A program made the translations under genes and the position numbers. The notes beneath the pieces were generated by a model, which searched no databases, was not told the DNA's origin, and was given only the letters and a program-made list of their open reading frames with translations. Below, piece after piece: positions 7,847-16,184 of a stretch of 64,000 bases of DNA. Numbering within the stretch: position 1 is the stretch's first letter; each line of letters begins with the position of its first letter. The stretch lies in contig JBEKDZ010000001.1 in NCBI GenBank assembly GCA_050014095.1, positions 310,001 to 374,000 of the forward strand. The letters are read 5' to 3'. This DNA is from RBG-13-51-18 sp050014095. Lineage in GTDB: Bacteria > Chloroflexota > Dehalococcoidia > Dehalococcoidales > RBG-16-60-22.

Positions 7847-8593
7847 ATGGAACGTTATTCCGCTTATGATAATTTTGCCTGGCTTTATAATCGGGAATGG
7901 GGAGCCTTCGGGGAGAATATCTTCCCGGCGCTGAAGGACATCGCCAAGGAAAGTTTGCCGGAAAACGCTAAAGTACTAGACGTGTGCTGCGGCACCGGGC
8001 AGCTGGCAAAAGTGCTCACCGATAAAGGCTATAAGGTGACCGGTATCGACGGCTCCGCCAACCAGCTTAAATTCGCCCGGAAAAACGCTCCTAATGCCCG
8101 ATTCATATTGGCGGACGCCCGTACCTTTAAGCTACCCCCTACATTTAATACGGCCTTTTCAACCTTTGATAGCCTTAACCACATAATGAAACTGGAAGAA
8201 TTACAGGCGACATTTAAAAACGTTAATCAATGCCTTGTTAAAGGCGGGGTTTTTATTTTCGACATGACTACAAAAAGGCATTTCGAGACGCGAAACAAAG
8301 ACTTTAAACAAATCAAAGAAACCCCAGAATATTTCTACGCGTTACAAGGGGATTACAACGAGGAAAATAAAATTGCCCAGATTCACTGCACAATATTCCA
8401 GCGTCAAGCCAAAGGCTGGCAACGCTCCGACGTGTCACTACAGCAGACTCATTATCCTAGTGTGGAAATAAAAAAGGCACTAAAAAAGGCTGGTTTTACC
8501 AATATCCGGGCATACTCGGCTAGCCCGGAGCGCGGACTGCAAAAACCAACGAAGAACTCACTAAGGTTATTTTATTACGCCCGGAAGGCTTAA
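7847..8593 (+). CDS. Class I SAM-dependent methyltransferase
   Basis: The ATG at 7847 gives 248 residues starting MERYSAYDNFAWLYNREWG, a common opening of small-molecule methyltransferases of this type. Seen: motif I VLDVCCGTGQLA near residue 44, the acidic end of strand 2 in VTGIDGS, ARFILADART, and FNTAFSTFDSLNHI as motif IV region. The target is unknown. A longer frame exists upstream but overlaps the PHP gene and lacks similarity. It runs towards the dUTPase gene on the other strand and ends one base before that gene's stop. Confidence 0.85.
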   Translation: MERYSAYDNFAWLYNREWGAFGENIFPALKDIAKESLPENAKVLDVCCGTGQLAKVLTDKGYKVTGIDGSANQLKFARKNAPNARFILADARTFKLPPTFNTAFSTFDSLNHIMKLEELQATFKNVNQCLVKGGVFIFDMTTKRHFETRNKDFKQIKETPEYFYALQGDYNEENKIAQIHCTIFQRQAKGWQRSDVSLQQTHYPSVEIKKALKKAGFTNIRAYSASPERGLQKPTKNSLRLFYYARKA

Positions 8594-8594
8594 T

Positions 8595-9104
8595 TCAGAT
8601 ATTCTCACCCTGGTAAACGCCGTTATAGCCTTCCGATTCTCCAGTAAGCTCCATAAAGACAAGCTGCGTAATGCGGGCGTTTTGCTGTACGCGGAAACCC
8701 TTTGGATTATGCACCATCAATAAAGACTGGGAGCGACCCTCGTAGCCGGCGTCCCAGACCGCCGTGCCGACGCTAACGCCGCAGCGCAAGAGGGAGGAGC
8801 GGGGACGACCTAAAGCCATGATATTCTTTGGCAGGTGTACGATTTCGTTATAGGTGACCATATAGACACCAGCCACAAGGTTTAGAAATCCATCGTCATC
8901 GAATAAGAGTTGAGAAAGGTCAGAGAGGACTCTCTGACTGTTGGCTTGAGCTATCGTCCCCGCCGACTTCATTGCAGCGACATCGCGTAGTGTGAGGTCG
9001 AAGCCGTTAGCCTGCACTTGCTCATCCAGGTTCAGCCACTCCTCGATTAGCAGGGGACTGCTCTTAAGCAGGTAGCGGATATCATTACCGGAAAGAACTG
9101 ACAT
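8595..9104 (-). CDS. dut: dUTP diphosphatase / dCTP deaminase-like
   Basis: A 169-residue member of the trimeric dUTPase/DCD superfamily that removes dUTP, giving dUMP and pyrophosphate. Seen: GRPRSSLLRCGV (motif 2), TAVWDAGYEGRSQ (motif 3, with the uracil-site hairpin) and RITQLVFMELTGES near the C-terminus. The length and the Trp-Asp-Ala-Gly-Tyr-Glu-Gly block match the archaeal and Chloroflexota group annotated as dUTPase; a pure dCTP deaminase is less likely but not excluded. AAGGAAGG lies at a proper distance upstream. It is transcribed alone, converging on the methyltransferase gene. Confidence 0.8.
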   Translation of the reverse strand: MSVLSGNDIRYLLKSSPLLIEEWLNLDEQVQANGFDLTLRDVAAMKSAGTIAQANSQRVLSDLSQLLFDDDGFLNLVAGVYMVTYNEIVHLPKNIMALGRPRSSLLRCGVSVGTAVWDAGYEGRSQSLLMVHNPKGFRVQQNARITQLVFMELTGESEGYNGVYQGENI

Positions 9105-9342
9105 AAAAAACCTTCCTTTAAGGACTCCTGTTTATCTTAGCAGTTCTGAATTTTTCTCACAACGCAAGAGACGGCCGCCTTATTTTCTTAAAGAAAAACC
9201 GGAATACTCAAAAGAACCGGAGCAAACTTTAATAATTTATAAACAGTCGACCGTTAAAATATTTAAAGAAGTATAAATACCCGGGAAATACCGGGGGGCC
9301 GGCCGGCCAGCATAAGAAAGAGAAAGAGGAGCAATCGAATTG

Positions 9343-9669
9343 ATGAAAAAACACTTGATTTCCCTATTAGTCGCGCTGCTACTGGTCAGCATTATCGCGC
9401 TGGCGGGTTGCAGTTCAACCACCCAATCGAGCAGCACCACAGCTACCCAGGACTCCACAAGCACTAATATGAGTGGTGGACCGGGCGGTTCCGGCAATTT
9501 CACTCCGATGAACCCCGGCAGCGGCAACTTCAGTGACAATTTCACCGGCGGTCATCCTAGGGGCGGTCTCGGCGGACCGAGAGGCTCCGGGAACTTTACG
9601 CTTCCGAGTGATAATTTCAGCGGTACGCCGCCGAGCGGCACTCCCGATGTAACCTCGAGTTCAAATTAA
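9343..9669 (+). CDS. Low-complexity Gly/Ser/Asn lipoprotein
   Basis: A 108-residue secreted lipoprotein. The N-terminus MKKHLISLLVALLLVS...ALAGC carries a clear signal with lipobox LAGC. The mature part is low complexity: a Ser/Thr-rich linker, then repeated GSGNF units (at least four GNF/DNF repeats) with Pro/Gly between. Such proteins are flexible and surface-exposed; no function is known. TTG at 9340 is an alternative start with slightly better spacing to GAGGAG (9327-9332). The 238-bp leader contains GTATAAATACCCGGGAAATACCGGGG, a possible hairpin, and an unusual GGCCGGCCGGCC block. A terminator follows the stop. Confidence 0.7.
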   Translation: MKKHLISLLVALLLVSIIALAGCSSTTQSSSTTATQDSTSTNMSGGPGGSGNFTPMNPGSGNFSDNFTGGHPRGGLGGPRGSGNFTLPSDNFSGTPPSGTPDVTSSSN

Positions 9670-9693
9670 AATACATCACCCCTCCTTGTATTT

Positions 9694-9736
9694 CTCTCCC
9701 CCTTCTCCCTCCAATCAAGAAGGGGAGAGCCTTTTT
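9694..9736 (+). terminator. Rho-independent terminator after the lipoprotein gene
   Basis: Arms CTCTCCCCCTTCT (9694-9706) and AGAAGGGGAGAG (9718-9729) pair with one bulge and are followed by CCTTTTT. It looks derived from a family A repeat. Confidence 0.6.
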
Positions 9737-9801
9737 CCCGACATGATAGGACAACAGAATGTTATAAGAGGGGAAAAGATGGGGGATTACTTATTCCCGG
9801 T

Positions 9802-10515
9802 TTATATTTGTTTGCCCAGCCTCGCTTCCAGAGCGAGTCCTGCCGCTAAAGGCAGGTCAAGGCCACGGGTGACCGCCTGCTTGATAGAGCGTACCGCCGG
9901 CTGTGGGAAGGACATTATTTGCCGCGCTAGTTTCTCTGCGGCGGGGAGAAGGTCGGGGCGGGGCAGAATACGGTTGACCAGCTTGAGTTTTAGCGCTTCT
10001 TTAGCGTCTATCCAACGACCGCTCATGAGAATTTCCAGTGCGGCGGCGCTGCCGATGGTGCGGGCCAAGGTCTGGCTGCCGCCAGCCGCTGGAATGATGC
10101 CCAGTCCCGGCTCGGGGAGACCGAAACGGGCTTCATCGGAGGCGAGGCGGATATCGCAGCATAGCGACATCTCAATGCCGGAGCCCAGTACATAACCATG
10201 CAGGGCGGCGATGACCGGCTGTTCCACGCTTAAGAACCGACCCCACACATCCCGCTCGAAACGCGCCCGGCGGGCGAAGACGGGGGGAGGGGCAGTTAAA
10301 AACTCCGTAAGGTCGGCGCCGGCGCAGAAGGCTTTTTCCCCCGCGCCTTTTAAAATAACAACCTTAATCTCCGTGTCTCCTTTGATGGCGCCGAGCACTT
10401 CATAAAGCTCATCGCGCATTTTAATGTTATAGGCGTTCAGGGCCTTGGGGCGGTTAAGCGTAATATAGGCGATGCCGTCCCGCTTTTCGTAGATAATGAC
10501 TTCAAAGTCGCTCAT
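9802..10515 (-). CDS. Enoyl-CoA hydratase/isomerase (crotonase family)
   Basis: A 237-residue crotonase. Seen: oxyanion-hole CAGADL near residue 64, GYVLGSGIEMSLCCD near residue 108 with the first catalytic Glu, and FGLPEPGLGIIP near residue 132 with the second. Because both acidic residues are present, a true hydratase on 2-enoyl-CoA thioesters is plausible (family knowledge). The C-terminus stops soon after LEARLGKQI, about 20 residues shorter than typical 260-residue members. It is co-directional with nothing close; a family A repeat separates it from the next crotonase. Confidence 0.85.
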   Translation of the reverse strand: MSDFEVIIYEKRDGIAYITLNRPKALNAYNIKMRDELYEVLGAIKGDTEIKVVILKGAGEKAFCAGADLTEFLTAPPPVFARRARFERDVWGRFLSVEQPVIAALHGYVLGSGIEMSLCCDIRLASDEARFGLPEPGLGIIPAAGGSQTLARTIGSAAALEILMSGRWIDAKEALKLKLVNRILPRPDLLPAAEKLARQIMSFPQPAVRSIKQAVTRGLDLPLAAGLALEARLGKQI

Positions 10516-10571
10516 TTTGTTATCGCTAAATGACCCCTAAATCAGCCTGTTATCAAGCGTTTAATACAATT

Positions 10572-10651
10572 CCTCTCCCTCGATGGGAGAGGTAAGGTGA
10601 GGGTGTGACCATCGTATTCCCCCTCACTCAATCTCTCCCACCAGGGGAGAG
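10572..10651. repeat. Intergenic repeat family A
   Basis: CCTCTCCCTCGATGGGAGAGG at the left, GTGAGGGT and CCCCTCAC in the middle, and CTCTCCCACCAGGGGAGAG at the right. It lies between the two crotonase genes. Confidence 0.85.
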
Positions 10652-10705
10652 AAGACCTTTTTAGAATCAATGGGTAACTCTAGGAAATTGGGAAAAGGCA
10701 CTGTT

Positions 10706-11434
10706 TTACTTCCCCTTATATTGCGGCTTTCTCTTTTCCAGGAAAGACTTGATGCCTTCCGTGCGGTCGGAGGTGGTGTGCAGGAGAAAATAGAGGTCGG
10801 CTTCCAGCCTTAAGCCCTGCTCCAGCGTCATATCCAGTCCCTTATTGACCGCCTCCTTGAGATACCTTAGAGCGATAGGTCCTTTGGTGGCGATGGTCTT
10901 CGTCAGCTTTGCCACCTCCCCTGCTAAAGCGTCCGCCGGGACGACTTTACTGACCAATCCAATCTCAAGAGCCTCGGCGGCGGTGATGGTTGCGGCGGTC
11001 AGCAGCAGCTCTAAAGCCTTGCCGCGCCTAATGATGCGGGGCAAACGCTGCGTGCCGCCGTCGGTAGGAATGCGCCCTTCTGTCACCTGCGGCAGAGAAA
11101 AATTAGCTTTATCCGAGGCGATGCGGATGTCACAGCTTAAGGCTATTTCCAGTCCTATTCCTAAAGCGTCCCCGTTAATGGCAGCGATAACCGGCTGTTC
11201 GATGGCGACGATAGCCGCGGCGGGACGGTAAGCCTCCGCTATATCCTCCCCTCCGCCCTTACAAAATGCATCGCCGGAGCCGGTCAGAGTAACAACATAG
11301 ATATCGTCATCTCCCCTGATTTGCTCGCAGACTTCCGCCAGTTCCTGCGCCATCTCCTGATTTATCACCGGGAGTTGCAACGTTATATTAGCGATATGAG
11401 CTTTTTTAGAGAAAACAACGGTTTTGTTCGACAT
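10706..11434 (-). CDS. Crotonase-family protein with altered active site
   Basis: A 242-residue crotonase. Seen: CKGGGED in the oxyanion-hole position (normally C-A-G-A-D), GDALGIGLEIALSCD with a Glu at the first catalytic site, then FSLPQVTEGRIPTDGGTQRL, where the usual second Glu (P-E-x-x-L-G) is replaced by Gln. Loss of one acid often goes with isomerase, hydrolase or diene hydratase activity instead of plain hydration (family knowledge); the actual reaction is not known. It points away from the aldehyde ferredoxin oxidoreductase gene across a 142-bp divergent promoter region. Confidence 0.8.
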   Translation of the reverse strand: MSNKTVVFSKKAHIANITLQLPVINQEMAQELAEVCEQIRGDDDIYVVTLTGSGDAFCKGGGEDIAEAYRPAAAIVAIEQPVIAAINGDALGIGLEIALSCDIRIASDKANFSLPQVTEGRIPTDGGTQRLPRIIRRGKALELLLTAATITAAEALEIGLVSKVVPADALAGEVAKLTKTIATKGPIALRYLKEAVNKGLDMTLEQGLRLEADLYFLLHTTSDRTEGIKSFLEKRKPQYKGK

Positions 11435-11533
11435 ATTCTTTCTCCGATCAGGGAGCAGTCAAAATTAATCTTAAACCGACCTTTATAGCAGCGTCAAGCG
11501 GAGTATCGCTGCGTTATTACCGCTGTTATATTG

Positions 11534-11571
11534 TATAATAGGAGCATTAGGTATTTCTCTGACACAAGGAG
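11534..11571 (+). promoter_or_regulatory. -10 element and ribosome binding site for the AOR gene
   Basis: A perfect TATAAT at 11534-11539 lies 38 bp before the ATG, and AAGGAG at 11566-11571 sits 5 bases before it. No good -35 hexamer is visible, so an activator may be needed (inference). Confidence 0.4.
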
Positions 11572-11576
11572 TGTAA

Positions 11577-13379
11577 ATGGCTAGAGGGTACATCGGGAAA
11601 CTTCTCTTCGTGAATCTTACTGCCGGAACGATAAAAGAGGAAACGCCCGAAGAAAAGCTTTACCGTGATTTTATCGGGGGCTATGGGATAGGCGCCCGGA
11701 TTCTATATAGTCGGCAAAGGGGCGGCGTAAACCCCCTGGGACCGGAAAATATACTAGGCATTATTACTGGACCACTCACCGGCACGCCGACTCCATTCGG
11801 GTGCCGCTACGTAGTGGTGGGTAAATCACCGCTGACAGGGGTATGGGGAGACGCTAACTGCGGGGCGGATTTCGGTCCTCATCTAAAATTCGCCGGCTAC
11901 GACGGGGTGTTTTTCAGCGGCATCGCCCCCAAGCCGGTATATCTCTTCATCGATAACGGCAAAGCCGAGCTAAAGGACGCCAGCCATCTCTGGGGTAAGA
12001 GCACCTACGAGACCGAGGACGCTTTACAATCCGTCCACGATAGGACGGCTAAAGTAATGAGTATCGGCCCGGCGGGAGAAAAACTCTCCCTCATCTCCTG
12101 CATCATCACACACAAGGGGTCGGCGGCGGCTAGGTCGGGGCTAGGGGCGGTGATGGGCTCGAAAAAGCTCAAGGCGGTGGTGGTAAAAGGGGAGGGAAAG
12201 GTTCACATCGCCGAACCTGAAGCCACTGACGCATTAAGAAAAGAATATCTCCCCAAAATTATGGCAAGTCCCGCCCGCAATGGACTGCACAGTTTCGGCA
12301 CCTGCTCTCATACCGACGGCTCGGCGCACAGCGGCGATACGCCGGTGAAAAACTGGGGAGGTGTGGGTGTAGTAGAGCTCCCCGACGTAAGTGGCTTGCG
12401 CAAGGAGCTTATCAATGCCAATGTGGTGAACCGGAACGGTTGCTGGCGCTGTCCGGTCGCCTGCCGGGGCAATATGAAGGAAGGACCAGGCGAATATAAA
12501 TATCCCGCTGGCGTCAAACGACCGGAGTACGAAACTGCCGCTGCCTTCGGCGCGATGTGCCTCAACACCAATGCCGAAGCCATCGCTATGGCGAACCACC
12601 TGTGTAACTACTACGGCACAGATACCATCTCCACCGGCACCATCATCGCTTTTGCGATGGAGTGCTACGAGCACGATATCATCACGAAAAAAGACACCGA
12701 TGGCATCGATTTAAAATGGGGCAACCATCAAGCAATGGTCGCTATGACCGAAAAACTGGTGAAGCGCGAAGGCTTCGGGGACGTTTTAGCGGACGGGGTA
12801 AAAAGGGCGGCGGAGAGAATCGGTAAAGGCGCCGATGCTTTCGCGGTGCATATCGGCGGGCAGGAGCTGGGACTGCACGACCCGAAATTCGATTTCCCGG
12901 GTTTCGCCGGCACGCCGACATCCGCCAAATATGTGATGGACGCCGCGCCGGGGAAGCATGTGGGAGGGTTCGGACCCACCCATTTCCCCTGGCTGGTGAT
13001 TAACGCTGCCGGTTTATGCCTGCACGTCAACACCATGTTCAACGGCCTTAAATACGCCACGGACTTCCTGAAAGTCGTCACCGGATGGGGCAGGTCGGAG
13101 GAGGAGATACTTAAGTGCGGTGCGCGTATCGGCGCGATGCGGCATGTTTTCACCCTGCGCGAGGGCGATAATCCATTAAACCGCAAGGTGCACGGAAGAA
13201 TCATCGGCAAGCCGCCGCAAACGGAGGGTCCGCTGGCAGGCGTGACGGCCGACCTCGAAGGGCAGGTGGACCAAGCACTTACAGGGCTGGATTGGGATAA
13301 AGTTACCGCCAAGCCGAGCCGTAAAAAGCTGCTGGAATTGGGATTGGACGACGTGGCGGCGGAACTTTGGCCACAATAG
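11577..13379 (+). CDS. Aldehyde ferredoxin oxidoreductase family protein
   Basis: A 600-residue tungsten-pterin enzyme of the AOR family, oxidising an aldehyde to a carboxylate and passing electrons to ferredoxin, or running the reverse (known). Seen: N-terminal GGYGIGARILY, VVVGKSPLTG, GPAGEKLS as pterin contacts; cluster ligands C289, C292 and C296 in CWRCPVAC, with the fourth at C481 in AAGLCLHVN. All four [4Fe-4S] cysteines are therefore present. Substrate unknown; neighbours are crotonases, SDRs and a MarR regulator, which suggests acid/aldehyde turnover tied to CoA metabolism. It converges on the MarR gene, stops 5 bp apart. Confidence 0.9.
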   Translation: MARGYIGKLLFVNLTAGTIKEETPEEKLYRDFIGGYGIGARILYSRQRGGVNPLGPENILGIITGPLTGTPTPFGCRYVVVGKSPLTGVWGDANCGADFGPHLKFAGYDGVFFSGIAPKPVYLFIDNGKAELKDASHLWGKSTYETEDALQSVHDRTAKVMSIGPAGEKLSLISCIITHKGSAAARSGLGAVMGSKKLKAVVVKGEGKVHIAEPEATDALRKEYLPKIMASPARNGLHSFGTCSHTDGSAHSGDTPVKNWGGVGVVELPDVSGLRKELINANVVNRNGCWRCPVACRGNMKEGPGEYKYPAGVKRPEYETAAAFGAMCLNTNAEAIAMANHLCNYYGTDTISTGTIIAFAMECYEHDIITKKDTDGIDLKWGNHQAMVAMTEKLVKREGFGDVLADGVKRAAERIGKGADAFAVHIGGQELGLHDPKFDFPGFAGTPTSAKYVMDAAPGKHVGGFGPTHFPWLVINAAGLCLHVNTMFNGLKYATDFLKVVTGWGRSEEEILKCGARIGAMRHVFTLREGDNPLNRKVHGRIIGKPPQTEGPLAGVTADLEGQVDQALTGLDWDKVTAKPSRKKLLELGLDDVAAELWPQ

Positions 13380-13384
13380 AGAAC

Positions 13385-13891
13385 TTAGGCAAGTTTATCC
13401 AGAAGATCCGTCATACGATTGCTTAGCTTGCCGGTGAGCCCCACCAGTGTTTTCTGCTCGTCGGCATTCAGGCGGTCCATCACCTGCTTTGCCCGCATTT
13501 CGCCCTTGTGCTGGTTCTTTTTAACGTATTCCAATCCCGCCGCGGTTACCCGGATAACCGTCACCCGGCGGTCCTGACTGGAAAAATCCCGGACGATGAA
13601 GCCTTCTTTTTCCAGATTGTCCATTATCTTGGTCACGCTGTGCTTGGAGCGGAACATCGCCTCCGCCAGCTGTGTAGGAGTCAAACTCCCGCCGGAGCGC
13701 ACCAGGTGATACATGGCGATGATATGCAGTGGGCTGATATCGTCCTTTTTCATGGTAATTTCCAGGTATCGCATGATAGTATCGGCAAAGGTGACGCACA
13801 GCCAGAAATTCAACTCGCCTATTTGCTCGGCTACTTTTTTGAATTCATCAGGACTAGGCTCTTTGGTACTTGTATTTTTCTTTTCCGGCAT
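13385..13891 (-). CDS. MarR-family transcriptional regulator
   Basis: A 168-residue winged-helix regulator. Seen: the N-terminal dimerisation helices, LVRSGGSLTPTQLAEAMFRSKHSVTKIMDNLEKEGFI as the recognition helix region (residues about 68-104), then the wing RDFSSQDRRVTVIRVTAAG. MarR proteins usually sense small aromatic or phenolic ligands and repress nearby catabolic genes. Likely targets here are the AOR or SDR genes, but no operator could be assigned. The N-terminus has a charged Lys/Ser/Thr leader of about 12 residues. Confidence 0.9.
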   Translation of the reverse strand: MPEKKNTSTKEPSPDEFKKVAEQIGELNFWLCVTFADTIMRYLEITMKKDDISPLHIIAMYHLVRSGGSLTPTQLAEAMFRSKHSVTKIMDNLEKEGFIVRDFSSQDRRVTVIRVTAAGLEYVKKNQHKGEMRAKQVMDRLNADEQKTLVGLTGKLSNRMTDLLDKLA

Positions 13892-13969
13892 AGCTCTCCG
13901 TGCCTTTAACCCGTAATAAAACTGATTTTACCACAAAGATTACGTGGATACTACTATTTAATGTTTTGA

Positions 13970-14410
13970 CTATTTTCCAGCTTCTTTTAATAAACGTTCG
14001 ATGATGCCCAGCTGCCGGAAAAAGGTGAAGGTATCCGCAACATCCCAGTGCTCGGCGATTTTGCCGTCCTGCACACGGAAGATATCTACTACGTTATAAT
14101 CCAGGCTGTTGCCGGTTGCCTTTTTCCCCAGCCACTCCCCGCCCGTATGCGTCCCCGTGGTAGCGCTATAAGCCATAACGATATCATCTTCCGCCACCAT
14201 TTTCTTGAGGGTATATCTAAAGTCCGGAATCGCTTTAAAAATAACGTCAAAGAACTCAATAAAACCGGCTTTGCCCTGCGGGCAGTCCGGGTTATGCTGG
14301 ATATAGTCGTCCCGCATATAGCTATCCAGCTTGGTCATATCGTGATGAATAAAAACATCGTTATAGAACCTGGCTACTACATCCTTATTTCTATGGCTGC
14401 TATCCGCCAT
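13970..14410 (-). CDS. SnoaL-like (NTF2-fold) protein
   Basis: The ATG at 14410 is preceded by GGAGGT; a second ATG 12 bases upstream forms part of that binding site, so the product is 146 residues beginning MADSSHRNK. Seen: FYNDVFIHHDMTKLDSYMRDDYIQHNP, the usual opening of the SnoaL polyketide cyclase/ester cyclase group, and the C-terminal strand NVVDIFRVQDGKIAEHWD. The fold forms a pocket with His/Asp; reactions in the family vary widely. It is 37 bp downstream of an SDR gene on the same strand and is probably co-expressed with it. Confidence 0.8.
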   Translation of the reverse strand: MADSSHRNKDVVARFYNDVFIHHDMTKLDSYMRDDYIQHNPDCPQGKAGFIEFFDVIFKAIPDFRYTLKKMVAEDDIVMAYSATTGTHTGGEWLGKKATGNSLDYNVVDIFRVQDGKIAEHWDVADTFTFFRQLGIIERLLKEAGK

Positions 14411-14447
14411 TTTTACCTCCATGTTTCTTTTCGCGAATTTGCCGGGG

Positions 14448-15230
14448 CTACATGGTAGTCATGCCGCCATCGATGGCGAGACATTGCCCGGTAACGAAGG
14501 AGGCGGCATCCGAACAAAAATAAATGACGGCTTCCGCCATGTCCTCTGGATGAGCGACGCGTTTAAGGGGAATCATATTAGGCGCATCGTTGCCCATTTC
14601 CGGCGTCGTGCTGTTAAGATACTCAAAGAGGAGGGTATTATCGGTAGGACCGGGCATGATGGTATTGACCCTCACGTTAAAGGCGGCGCCTTCCAGCGCG
14701 GCGGACTTGGTTAAACCGTTAAGGCCAGCTTTGCTGGCAGTGTAGGCGCAGAAGCCGGGAACTGCATTCAGAGCGCCTATCGATGAAGTATTTACGATAG
14801 CGCCGTACTTCTGCTTGAACATTTGCCGCATCTCATACTTCAAGCAGAGGAAAACACCTTTTAGGTTAATATCCAGGGTGCGGTCCCAGATATCTTCCGG
14901 GCAGTCAACGATATTGACGAGGGGTACACGCTTGCCATCGGGCCCGATGCCGGCATTATTGAAGGCGTAGTCCAGCCGTCCATAAAGGCTGACGCATTTA
15001 GCCACCATCGCCTCCACATCGGACGCTTTAGAAACATCACACTTCACGAAAGCGGCTTCGCCGCCCGCGTCCTTAATTAGTTTTACCGTCTCCTCCCCAC
15101 CCTTGATATTAGAGTCGGTGGACACGATTACTTTAGCGCCCTCGCGAGCAAAAACCTGTGCCGTCACCTTGCCGATTCCGGAAGCGCTACCGGTTACCAG
15201 GGCTACCCTGCCATCGAATTTCTTAGCCAT
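14448..15230 (-). CDS. Short-chain dehydrogenase/reductase
   Basis: Classical 260-residue SDR. Seen: TGSASGIG near residue 14, the strand IVSTDSN after beta-2, NNAGIG near residue 91, the Ser in NTSSIGA, catalytic YTASKAG near residue 163, and the C-terminal TGQCLAIDGGMT. The fold is certain, the substrate is not. AAGGAG precedes the ATG. It is divergent from the next SDR, sharing a 129-bp control region, and upstream of the SnoaL-like gene. Confidence 0.88.
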   Translation of the reverse strand: MAKKFDGRVALVTGSASGIGKVTAQVFAREGAKVIVSTDSNIKGGEETVKLIKDAGGEAAFVKCDVSKASDVEAMVAKCVSLYGRLDYAFNNAGIGPDGKRVPLVNIVDCPEDIWDRTLDINLKGVFLCLKYEMRQMFKQKYGAIVNTSSIGALNAVPGFCAYTASKAGLNGLTKSAALEGAAFNVRVNTIMPGPTDNTLLFEYLNSTTPEMGNDAPNMIPLKRVAHPEDMAEAVIYFCSDAASFVTGQCLAIDGGMTTM

Positions 15231-15316
15231 GTTTAATCTCCTTTTCCATACATTAAGCTAACGAACTTTTTATATGAGTTATATAAAAATTAAGGCAATT
15301 ACCAACTATTTTAGTA

Positions 15317-15322
15317 TATAAT
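15317..15322 (+). promoter_or_regulatory. Candidate -10 element for the SDR-mutase operon
   Basis: TATAAT 38 bp before the ATG of the SDR at 15360, within an A/T-rich divergent region. No convincing -35 was found at 16-18 bp. CGGAGG follows just before the start. Confidence 0.35.
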
Positions 15323-15359
15323 AGCACGAAAGGGTTAAAAAACCGAACGGAGGTCAAGG

Positions 15360-16166
15360 ATGTTATTGGAAAACAGAGTGGCCATCGTGACGGGCGGCAC
15401 GAAGGGGATGGGTTGGGCTATCGCCCGTAAATTTGCCGAGGAAGGCTGCGATGTCGTTGTTACGAGCCGCCATCTCGAAGAAGCACAAAAAGTGGCTAAA
15501 GAAATTGAAAAGCTGGGGCGCCAAGCCCTGGGAATTAAAGCCGATATATCCCAAAGCGCCGAGGTGAACGACATGGTGGCGCAGACGATAAAGAAATTCA
15601 AGAAAATAGACATTTTAGTGAATAACGCGGGTGGGGTGGACGTGAAAGGCGGCGACACCACCGACGCCACGGAAGCAGACTGGGACCACATTCTGGATGT
15701 GAACCTCAAGGGGTGTTTTTTATGCTGCATGGCGGTAGTACCCTATATGAAAAAACAAAAATACGGTAAAATCATCAACCTATCGTCGATGGGGGCAGTG
15801 CATCCCGCCGTATCCGTCCTGCACTATCATGCGGCGAAAGCCGGCGTGCTGGGATTGACGATAAATCTGGCTTTCGAGTTGGCGCCGCATAACATCTACT
15901 GCAATGCCATCGTGCCGGGGCCGATTGAGACGCCGTTCTGGGACTCTTTACAGCCGCCGGGACCGGCAAGAGATAAATTCTTCGCGGCATTATGCAAAAA
16001 AGAGGTGCCGCTGGGGAGGATGGGCAAACCGGAGGACATCGCCGGACCGGCTTTATTCCTGGCGTCCAGCCTTTCCGATTACGTCACCGGGCAGATTATC
16101 TACGCCGCCGGAGGGCAGCCTTTAAACGCGCAGGCAGCCACCTTCCTTTCGGCGCCGAAGGAATAA
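15360..16166 (+). CDS. Short-chain dehydrogenase/reductase linked to the mutase genes
   Basis: A 268-residue SDR. Seen: TGGTKGMG near residue 12, TSRHLE after beta-2 with an Arg that usually marks NADP(H) preference, NNAGG near residue 88, Ser in NLSSMGA and YHAAKAG near residue 157, and C-terminal TGQIIYAAGG. CGGAGG precedes the ATG. The stop lies 18 bp before the glutamate-mutase-like E subunit gene, so it is likely the first gene of that operon and may act on the mutase substrate or product (inference). Confidence 0.88.
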   Translation: MLLENRVAIVTGGTKGMGWAIARKFAEEGCDVVVTSRHLEEAQKVAKEIEKLGRQALGIKADISQSAEVNDMVAQTIKKFKKIDILVNNAGGVDVKGGDTTDATEADWDHILDVNLKGCFLCCMAVVPYMKKQKYGKIINLSSMGAVHPAVSVLHYHAAKAGVLGLTINLAFELAPHNIYCNAIVPGPIETPFWDSLQPPGPARDKFFAALCKKEVPLGRMGKPEDIAGPALFLASSLSDYVTGQIIYAAGGQPLNAQAATFLSAPKE

Positions 16167-16184
16167 CCATAAGCTGCGGAGGAC

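Noticed and set aside
9686..10195. 169-codon frame on the plus strand over the crotonase gene
   Set aside because: It overlaps the minus-strand crotonase, whose motifs are complete; the product is Arg/Ser/Ala-rich with no recognisable domain.
12234..13312. Long open frames antisense to the AOR gene
   Set aside because: They arise from G+C-rich codon bias of the AOR gene; their products are low-complexity Arg/Pro/Ser-rich and have no Shine-Dalgarno.
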